Of a stretch of DNA of 13,472 nucleotides, positions 5,737-11,863 are shown piece after piece. Position numbers and translations under genes: made by a program. Every line of letters starts with the position of its first letter. The first letter of the stretch is position 1. The notes under the pieces are model-generated. The model made no database searches. It was not told where the DNA came from and worked only from the letters and a program-made list of their open reading frames with translations. The DNA comes from Gammaproteobacteria bacterium (lineage in GTDB: Bacteria; Pseudomonadota; Gammaproteobacteria; Chromatiales; Chromatiaceae): NCBI GenBank assembly GCA_030620735.1, contig JAUXDV010000023.1, positions 1-13,472 on the forward strand, written 5' to 3'.

Positions 5737-8700
5737 ATGTCAAATAACCAGTTCGACCTCCTCGGCAAGCGGCGTTTTCTGCCGCTGTTCATCACCCAGT
5801 CTCTTGGCGCATTCAATGACAACGTCTTCAAGAACGGCATTCTGTTTCTGGTCACTTTTGTGCTGGCCGATCAGTCCGGTCTGAATGCCCCGCTGATGGT
5901 CGCTATGGCTGGCGGAATCTTTATCTTCCCCTTTTTCCTATTCTCCGCCAGCGCCGGCCAGCTGGCCGAAAAGTATGACAAAGTGGCGCAGATTCGCCTG
6001 CTCAAACTGACAGAGCTGGGATTGATGATTGCGGCGGGTGTCGGCTTTATGCTGCAAAGCGTGTGGTACCTGATGGCGATCCTTTTTCTGATGGGGACCC
6101 AGTCCGCCTTTTTCGGTCCCATCAAGTACAGCATCCTGCCGGAGCAGCTCAAGCCGACGGAGCTGCTTGGCGGCAACGCCCTGGTTCAGGCGGGCACATT
6201 TCTTGCCATACTGCTCGGCACCATTGCCGGAAAGGTGGTGCTGGAAGATAACGGCGCCATGCTGGTGTCACTGCTGATCACAGGGGTTGCCATGGCGGGA
6301 TGGATTGCCAGCCGCTATATTCCATCGACCGGCCCGATGCTTCCGGAGTTGAAGGTGGATTACAACGTCTTCACCTCGACCTGGGAGATGCTGCGCTACG
6401 CAAAGAGCCAAAAAGGGATCTTTCTGATTATTCTTGCGATCTCCTGGTTCTGGTTCATTGGCGCCACCTTTCTGACAGAGATCACCCCCTTCGCAAAAGA
6501 TGTGCTTGGCGGCGACCAGAATCTGGCGACGCTACTGCTGGTGTTGTTCTCCGTAGGCATGGCGCTGGGCTCCCTGTTGTGCAACAGCATGCTCAAGGGT
6601 GAAGTGCACGCAACCTTCGTTCCACTCGGGGCGCTGGGGATGTCCATCTTTACCATCGACCTGTTCTTTGCAAGCCGGGGTTTTGCGGCAGACGGTGCAA
6701 CCCTGGTCACCGTATCGCAGTTTCTCGACCATTTTCGTGGTTGGCGAGTCGTTGTCGATATTGTTCTTATCGCCATCTCTGCCGGTGTCTACATCGTGCC
6801 TCTGAACACAATGCTGCAGTATCACAGCAAGGAGGGACATCGCGCCCGCAATATTGCTGCAAATAATATCTTCAATGCGCTTTTCATGGTCGCTTCAGCA
6901 CTGGGTGTGGTTTTCATGCTCTCACTGAAGCTGACGATACCTCAGATATTCCTGGTGGTTGCGCTGCTCAACGGTATGGTGGCCATCTATATTACCCGCC
7001 TGCTTCCCGGCGCACTGGCGCGCTCATTTGTCGCCTGGCTGCTGCAGATGTTCTACCGGGTGGAAGTCACCGGACTGAAGAACCTGGCGGATGCCGGCGA
7101 TCGGGTGCTGATCGTCTCCAACCACCAGTCGTTCCTCGATGCGGCGCTGATTGCGGCTTATGTCCCTGAAGACCTCACTTTTGCGATCGATAGCAATGTG
7201 GCAAAGAATCGCCTGGTGAAGTTTTTTCTCTCCATGGCCAGGACAATTCCCATCGATCCGCTCAATCCGCTTTCGACGCGCACACTCATCGATGCCGTCA
7301 AGCGGGGCGATAAAGTGGTGATCTTTCCCGAAGGGCGCATTACCCGCACCGGCGCCATGATGAAGATATTCGAGGGGCCGGGCATGGTGGCTGACAAGGC
7401 GCAGGCAAAGATTGTGCCTGTGCGTCTGGACGGCGCCCAGTACACGCCGTTCTCGCGGCTCGCCGGCAAGGTCAAAATCCGCTGGTTCCCCAAAATCCGG
7501 GTGCATTTCCTGCCGCCGACGCAGTTGGATATCCCTGATGGTTTGAGGAGCCGTGAACGTCGCAGTTGGGCAGGCCGCCGCCTCACCGAACTGATGACAA
7601 ACATGATGTTCGAGACCAGCGATTATCATAAAACCCTGTTTCACTCACTGATCGACGCCAGGGATATTCATGGCGCCACGCATGTTGTTCTGGAGGATAT
7701 CAAGCGCGAACCGGCCACCTATCGCAAATTGCTGATCGGCAGTTTTTCCCTTGGGCGCGCCATGGCGAAGAAGACAGCTTCCGGTGAGCATGTGGGGCTG
7801 CTGCTGCCCAACTCGGTGGCAACCGTGACGGCCTTTTTCGGGTTGCATGCATTCGGACGGATCCCGACCATGCTGAATTTTTCTACGGGCAGTCTCAATC
7901 TGCTCAGTGGCTGCACAACAGCGGGAGTAAGAACTGTATTCAGCTCGCGGAAGTTTATTGAAGTCGGCGGGCTGGAAGAGCTGGCGGAGGCGATACAGGC
8001 TGAGGGGATAGAACTCGCCTATCTGGAGGATGTGGCTGCGGAGATGGGAGCGGCTGTCAAGACGATGGGGGTTGTCAGTGGCTTGATGCCGCGCCTTGCT
8101 TATGTGCTGAGTTGCAAGCAGCGGGACCCGCAGAGCCCGGCTGTGATTCTGTTTACCTCCGGGACCGAGGGGCATCCCAAGGGGGTGGTGTTGAGCCACA
8201 TCAACCTGCAGGCAAATCGCTACCAGGTCGCTTCGATGATCGATTTCGGTCCCAGGGATATTGTCTTCAATGTGCTGCCGATGTTCCACTCATTCGGCCT
8301 CACCTGCGGAACGCTGCTGCCGCTGCTCTCGGGGCTCAAAATATTTCTCTATCCCTCGCCGCTGTACTATCGCATCGTCCCGGAACTGGTCTACGACACC
8401 AATGCGACCATGATGTTCGGCACCGATACCTTCATGGCCGGTTATGCCCGCTTCGCCAATCCCTATGACTTCTACAGCCTGCGCTACGTCTTTACCGGTG
8501 CAGAGAGGCTCAGGGAGCAGACGCGTAAACAGTGGAGCGAACAGTTCGGGGTGCGCATCTTTGAAGGCTATGGGGCCACCGAAACGGCGCCGATCCTCTC
8601 CCTGAACAGCCCCATGTACAATCAGACGGGCTCGGTAGGAAAATTTGTACCGGGTCTTGAATACCGCCTGCAAAAAGTGCCGGGCATCGAGGAGGGCGGC

Positions 8701-9159
8701 CGCCTGGAGGTGCATGCTCCCAATGTCATGAGCGGCTATCTGCTGGCGGATGATCCCGGCACACTGCATCCGCCTGAAAATGGATGGTATGACACCGGTG
8801 ATATCGTCACGGTCGATGAGATGGGCTTCATCACCATCAAGGGTCGCGCCAAACGCTTCGCCAAGATTGCCGGGGAGATGGTTTCGTTGGCCGCAGTCGA
8901 GGCGATGGCAGCGGATTTGTGGCCGCAATATCAGCATGGGGTCGCTGCAATTCCGGATCTTAAAAAAGGCGAACAGCTGGTGCTGGTCAGCAGCAACCCG
9001 GATGCCAGCCGCGATGCTCTCGGCAAATGGGCGAAGCAGCAGGGCATCGCCGCCATAGCAGTTCCCGCGAAGATCCTGCATGTCGAAGAGCTGCCGCTGC
9101 TGGGAACAGGCAAGACCGATTTTCGCGCACTGCAACAGTTAGTGGCAGAGCAGAGCTGA
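5737..9159 (+). CDS. aas: LplT-PlsC-acyl-ACP synthetase fusion (lysophospholipid flippase / 2-acylglycerophosphoethanolamine acyltransferase / Aas)
   Basis: The 1140-residue inner-membrane protein joins three activities. Residues 1 to about 430 are an MFS-type transporter of the LplT kind, starting RFLPLFITQSLGAFNDNVFKNG, which flips lysophospholipid inward. Residues about 440-625 are a PlsC-type acyltransferase with motif H463-x4-D468 (NHQSFLD), FPEGR at 530-534 and a following VPVRLDG. Residues about 640-1140 are an AMP-forming acyl-ACP synthetase. It has the P-loop TSGTEGHPKG from T807, YGATET at 945-950, YDTGD with D1019 and D1022, and the C-terminal catalytic K1126 in GTGKTDF. It re-acylates imported lysophospholipids using acyl-ACP made in place. 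In E. coli LplT and Aas are separate adjacent genes; fused forms are known in other bacteria. No key motif is broken. AGGA (5726-5729) lies seven bases before ATG, inside a small 5-base hairpin (ATCCT 5718-5722 with AGGAT 5726-5730) that could limit initiation. Confidence 0.93.
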   Translation: MSNNQFDLLGKRRFLPLFITQSLGAFNDNVFKNGILFLVTFVLADQSGLNAPLMVAMAGGIFIFPFFLFSASAGQLAEKYDKVAQIRLLKLTELGLMIAAGVGFMLQSVWYLMAILFLMGTQSAFFGPIKYSILPEQLKPTELLGGNALVQAGTFLAILLGTIAGKVVLEDNGAMLVSLLITGVAMAGWIASRYIPSTGPMLPELKVDYNVFTSTWEMLRYAKSQKGIFLIILAISWFWFIGATFLTEITPFAKDVLGGDQNLATLLLVLFSVGMALGSLLCNSMLKGEVHATFVPLGALGMSIFTIDLFFASRGFAADGATLVTVSQFLDHFRGWRVVVDIVLIAISAGVYIVPLNTMLQYHSKEGHRARNIAANNIFNALFMVASALGVVFMLSLKLTIPQIFLVVALLNGMVAIYITRLLPGALARSFVAWLLQMFYRVEVTGLKNLADAGDRVLIVSNHQSFLDAALIAAYVPEDLTFAIDSNVAKNRLVKFFLSMARTIPIDPLNPLSTRTLIDAVKRGDKVVIFPEGRITRTGAMMKIFEGPGMVADKAQAKIVPVRLDGAQYTPFSRLAGKVKIRWFPKIRVHFLPPTQLDIPDGLRSRERRSWAGRRLTELMTNMMFETSDYHKTLFHSLIDARDIHGATHVVLEDIKREPATYRKLLIGSFSLGRAMAKKTASGEHVGLLLPNSVATVTAFFGLHAFGRIPTMLNFSTGSLNLLSGCTTAGVRTVFSSRKFIEVGGLEELAEAIQAEGIELAYLEDVAAEMGAAVKTMGVVSGLMPRLAYVLSCKQRDPQSPAVILFTSGTEGHPKGVVLSHINLQANRYQVASMIDFGPRDIVFNVLPMFHSFGLTCGTLLPLLSGLKIFLYPSPLYYRIVPELVYDTNATMMFGTDTFMAGYARFANPYDFYSLRYVFTGAERLREQTRKQWSEQFGVRIFEGYGATETAPILSLNSPMYNQTGSVGKFVPGLEYRLQKVPGIEEGGRLEVHAPNVMSGYLLADDPGTLHPPENGWYDTGDIVTVDEMGFITIKGRAKRFAKIAGEMVSLAAVEAMAADLWPQYQHGVAAIPDLKKGEQLVLVSSNPDASRDALGKWAKQQGIAAIAVPAKILHVEELPLLGTGKTDFRALQQLVAEQS

Positions 9160-9204
9160 ATGAAAACAATATCCCGTAAGAAACTACATCGAGACACAAT
9201 ATGA
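9160..9204 (+). other. 14-codon micro-ORF bridging aas and the cNMP-binding gene
   Basis: ATG at 9160 directly follows the TGA of the LplT-Aas gene. The frame reads MKTISRKKLHRDTI and stops at TGA 9202-9204, which overlaps the ATGA start of the next gene. The layout TGA-ATG ... ATGA would let ribosomes terminate and re-initiate through the gap. It may be chance, since such a short frame carries little coding signal and has only a poor ribosome-binding site of its own. Confidence 0.25.
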
Positions 9205-9650
9205 GCATACAGCAACTGATACGAAATCACCTCCTGAAGGGTCTGCATGCGGATCATCTGCGGTTGATCGACGAGGCCGGGAAAATGATACGTGTTTCTC
9301 CGCACGAAACGGTGATTCACGAAAATCGCCCCAACCACTACATCTATCTCGTCGTCAGCGGCTCCGTGAACGTAATTCTACCGGATGCATCAGGAAGCAC
9401 CGGCGTGCCACTGGCTAATCTGAAACCCGGGGACTGCTTCGGAGAATACTCGTTCGTCGATTCCCAGCCACCGAACACTCGTGTGCTGGCGGCCGAGCCG
9501 ACGGAGCTGTTCCAGCTTCGCCACAGTGAACTGGAGGTGCTGATGGAGTCCGACCCTGTTATGGGGAAAACCATCTATCGGAATCTCCTGTCACACCTGG
9601 TTGATCGATTGCGTGACAGCAACGCCGAATTGGATATGTTTCGATTGTGA
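9201..9650 (+). CDS. Stand-alone cyclic-nucleotide-binding domain protein
   Basis: The 149-residue protein is one cNMP-binding beta-roll with no DNA-binding domain, membrane helix or enzyme domain. It matches the family pattern: HETVIHENRPNHYIYLVVSGSVNVIL, the phosphate-binding-cassette region LKPGDCFGEYSFVDSQPPNTRVLAAEP, and a C-terminal helix YRNLLSHLVDRLRDSNAELD. FGE and the later Arg of the cassette are kept, but the intervening loop is longer and Pro-rich, so true cAMP or cGMP binding is not assured. It lies 41 bases after the LplT-Aas gene on the same strand, linked by the micro-ORF, and is likely co-transcribed. It may act as a regulatory partner of the lipid enzymes, which is inference only. 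Its start has GAGA (9191-9194) six bases upstream. Confidence 0.8.
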   Translation: MSIQQLIRNHLLKGLHADHLRLIDEAGKMIRVSPHETVIHENRPNHYIYLVVSGSVNVILPDASGSTGVPLANLKPGDCFGEYSFVDSQPPNTRVLAAEPTELFQLRHSELEVLMESDPVMGKTIYRNLLSHLVDRLRDSNAELDMFRL

Positions 9651-9698
9651 GTGCAACCGGGTATGCTGTATGGATGGTCAATTAAATCCTGATGCCGT

Positions 9699-9756
9699 AG
9701 TGGTACCCACCACTCTGCCCCGGAGACTCCGGTGGCCAGGTTCTGCCCACCACTCT
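9699..9756. repeat. Compact palindromic/direct-repeat cluster in intergenic DNA
   Basis: AGTGGT (9699-9704) pairs with ACCACT (9709-9714) over an ACCC loop. CCGGAG (9720-9725) faces CTCCGG (9727-9732) with one base between. CCCACCACTCT occurs twice (9706-9716 and 9746-9756, 40 apart). The cluster lies between the 3' ends of the cNMP-binding gene (+) and the AI-2E family gene (-). It is followed by TATACTGTCCCCTGAATT (9776-9793), a sequence I associate loosely with REP-type or transposase-linked intergenic DNA. It has no ORF of note and could be a mobile-element remnant or a bidirectional transcript end. Confidence 0.4.
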
Positions 9757-9813
9757 TCTGCTCAGACCTAATATGTATACTGTCCCCTGAATTGCAACTG
9801 ATTTTGCACGGAG

Positions 9814-10920
9814 TTATAAAGAAGTTACCTCTTCTTCTGCAACCGGCTCTGCACCTACCGGATCGAGCCAGATCATAAACAGCTTGTAACCCAGCGCGAG
9901 AACCACTGAACCGATGAAGAGGCCGATAATGCCTGATGTCATCATTCCGCCGATGGCTCCGAGCAGGATTACCAGCATCGGGATCTCCATGCCGCGTCCG
10001 AGAAACAGGGGTTTCAAAAAAGCGTCGCTGCCGCTGACAATCAGGCTCCAGATCATAAATGCAATTGCAGGGCCTGTCGTGGCGACTGAGAAGACATAGA
10101 CAATAATGGGACCGAGCACCAGTATCGGTGGCAGTTGAACCACTGCCAGCAGCAGCACCAGCAAGGCCCACAGACCGGCTCCGGGCACATCCATGACCAG
10201 CAGGCCGATACCGGCCAGCAACGATTGAATAATTGCGACACCCAGGACGCCCTGGGCGACACTGCGTATGGTTGCAATCGAAATTCCTGCCAGTTCTTCT
10301 CCCCGGTCACCGGCAATACGCGATGAGATTGCCAGGGTGGAGCGGTGTGCTGCTTGCGTACTCGCGAGAAACACAGCCGCAATCAAGATCGAAATGATGA
10401 ACTGTAAAATGCCGAGGCCTGCGCCGCCAACGGCTCCAAACAGCCAGGCTCCTGCTGTTTTGAGCTGGGGTGCAATTTGTTTCAGGGCGGCCTCGAGATT
10501 GATTGAAGCAAGCGTCCAGTATTTGTGAAGTTTCTCTCCAATCAGCGGCCATTCAGAAACGCTCTCGGCTGGCGGCGGAATCCTCAGAGATCCACTCTCC
10601 CAGGCTGCTGACAGCGTCTGGGTCGTATCGACCATGGATGCGCTGAGCTTGATTGTCGGTATGATCAAAAGCGCCAGGGCAACAATGGCAAACAGAGCGG
10701 CCGCCATTTTTTTCCGCCCGCCCATGATTGCGACCAGTTTTACGTAGAGCGGGTAGATCGCTACAGCGATAATGATGGCCCACATGATAGGGGAGATGAA
10801 GGGCGAAATGATTTTCAAACACCAGTAAGCCAGCAGCAGCACCATGCCGATACGAATGGTGGCATCGAGCATGCGATTGATGAATGCCTTGTCCTGCGGG
10901 GATTGTCGGGGTGTAGTCAT
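9814..10920 (-). CDS. AI-2E family (PerM/TqsA-like) inner-membrane transporter
   Basis: The 368-residue protein is very hydrophobic, with roughly eight predicted helices. Two start the protein (about residues 22-60) and one is near 75-95. A polar, probably external segment spans about residues 95-155, and a dense C-terminal helical core follows. The C-terminal signature LKPLFLGRGMEIPMLVILLGAIGGMMTSGIIGLFIGSVVLALGY is typical of the AI-2E family. Members have been linked to AI-2 export, Na+/H+ antiport or are of unknown substrate, so the substrate here is unassigned. The ATG at 10920 has AGGA about nine bases upstream, and the acidic tail AEPVAEEEVTSL is cytoplasmic. It shares strand with the channel gene upstream but is separated from it by a 142-base gap holding a repeat, so co-transcription is doubtful. 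Confidence 0.88.
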   Translation of the reverse strand: MTTPRQSPQDKAFINRMLDATIRIGMVLLLAYWCLKIISPFISPIMWAIIIAVAIYPLYVKLVAIMGGRKKMAAALFAIVALALLIIPTIKLSASMVDTTQTLSAAWESGSLRIPPPAESVSEWPLIGEKLHKYWTLASINLEAALKQIAPQLKTAGAWLFGAVGGAGLGILQFIISILIAAVFLASTQAAHRSTLAISSRIAGDRGEELAGISIATIRSVAQGVLGVAIIQSLLAGIGLLVMDVPGAGLWALLVLLLAVVQLPPILVLGPIIVYVFSVATTGPAIAFMIWSLIVSGSDAFLKPLFLGRGMEIPMLVILLGAIGGMMTSGIIGLFIGSVVLALGYKLFMIWLDPVGAEPVAEEEVTSL

Positions 10921-10944
10921 TGCATGTTTTCCTGTTGTTTGTTG

Positions 10945-11050
10945 AGGTGCTTACAAAACTCCGTCATTCCGGCATGCTTTTAGCCAGAATCCATTTTGCC
11001 TGCTCTGTAAGTGGTTAATTCCATGGATTCCGGCCTTCGCCGGAATGACG
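10945..11050. repeat. CGTCATTCCGGC inverted-repeat element, copy 1
   Basis: CGTCATTCCGGC (10962-10973) and GCCGGAATGACG (11039-11050) are perfect 12-base terminal inverted repeats. The inner arms AGAATCCAT and ATGGATTCC can also pair. The left flank AGGTGCTTACAAAAC closely matches the flank of copy 2 at 11755-11770, so the repeated unit extends beyond the inverted ends. Compared with copy 2 the middle is about 20 bases longer. GTCATTCCGGCxxAxGCCGGAATCC-type elements are widespread non-coding repeats in Proteobacteria (from memory). No coding potential is seen. Confidence 0.75.
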
Positions 11051-11062
11051 GTGAGAGTTGCT

Positions 11063-11731
11063 TTACTCTTTGTTCTCGCTGCCGGAGAAGCGCATGCCGA
11101 TAAGGCTGGCGACTAGAATAGCCAGGTAGAACTGGCCGATGATTGCCTCCAGATAGACAAAGAAGCGGGGTACCGGCAATGCTGCTGCAATGTCGCCATA
11201 GCCAAGCGTTGTCAGCGTGATAAAACTGAAATAGACCAAGCGCATATAATTGTCTCGCCAGTCTGTCGTAGCAATGCCGGCGAATGAATCCGGATCAGCC
11301 CGCATCAGCAGCAAGTAAATCATGGCCCAGATCATGCCCAGCAGCAGGTAGAAGCAGATGGCGCCTGAGATTCTGTTTCGATAGAGGGTATCGGCAGAGA
11401 GCACCTGCTGAATCGCCAGCCAGGCGGTCAGTGAAAAAAAACCAAGCATGATCAGCAGGTGGATATAGCCTAATCCGGCATTATCCATGATACTTTCCGC
11501 GATAGCAATCAGCACAATGGCGGTTGTGAAGCCAACACCAGTGTGAAACCAGCGACGCTCACTGCGGATGCTGAAGATGCCGATAATCAACGTCAGCACA
11601 GTCGATGCAGTAATCAACCCCTGTCCGTAACCTGCTGCATATTGCTCGACGACTGCACTGGAAAACAGCAGTAATAGAAGGGCAAGGGTCAGGTAGATGA
11701 AGTTGTTTTCTGTCGTCATTTTGCTGGGCAT
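11063..11731 (-). CDS. Potassium-channel-like membrane protein (ion-trans-2 type pore)
   Basis: About 222 residues from the start chosen here. There are six hydrophobic segments. A pore loop, YFSFITLTTLGYGDIAAAL, lies before the last one, with the TxGYGD selectivity filter of K+ channels. The fourth helix lacks the regular Arg/Lys of a voltage sensor, and there is no RCK/TrkA-N nucleotide-binding domain, so gating is unclear. The frame is open upstream to an ATG at 11776, but that ATG lies inside the repeat copy 2 and the added residues MTGFCKYLLSMVNSI are unlike the rest. The ATG at 11731 (MPSKMTTENN) has GGTG nine bases upstream and directly precedes the first helix, so I prefer it; the ATG at 11719 is also possible. 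The gene is flanked by two copies of the same repeat, suggesting it is transcribed as a separate unit. Confidence 0.85.
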   Translation of the reverse strand: MPSKMTTENNFIYLTLALLLLLFSSAVVEQYAAGYGQGLITASTVLTLIIGIFSIRSERRWFHTGVGFTTAIVLIAIAESIMDNAGLGYIHLLIMLGFFSLTAWLAIQQVLSADTLYRNRISGAICFYLLLGMIWAMIYLLLMRADPDSFAGIATTDWRDNYMRLVYFSFITLTTLGYGDIAAALPVPRFFVYLEAIIGQFYLAILVASLIGMRFSGSENKE

Positions 11732-11754
11732 AATTGAATTCACCATTGACAAAA

Positions 11755-11839
11755 GGTACTTGCAAAACCCCGTCATTCCGGCATGTTTTTAGCCGGAATC
11801 CATTGAATTCACTGGATCCCGGCCTTCGCCGGAATGACG
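11755..11839. repeat. CGTCATTCCGGC inverted-repeat element, copy 2
   Basis: CGTCATTCCGGC (11771-11782) and GCCGGAATGACG (11828-11839) are the same perfect 12-base inverted ends as in copy 1, in the same orientation. The inner arms CCGGAATCCA and TGGATCCCGG nearly pair. It lies between the end of valS and the start of the channel gene. It can fold into a long hairpin that could act as a transcript boundary, though no T-run follows. Its left flank (11755-11770) overlaps the earliest candidate start of the channel gene. Confidence 0.8.
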
Positions 11840-11863
11840 ATTATTGTGGTCTCTGTCTCTAAG

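Noticed and set aside
7024..9135. Three long minus-strand frames (7024-7644, 7645-8289, 8290-9135) that abut one another
   Set aside because: They lie wholly opposite the well-supported LplT-Aas gene, have no recognisable domains, and their His/Arg/Gln-rich composition is what the reverse of a GC-rich coding frame gives.
9651..9813. tRNA or CRISPR-like element in the repeated gap
   Set aside because: No cloverleaf can be drawn, and there are only two short direct repeats without regular spacers.
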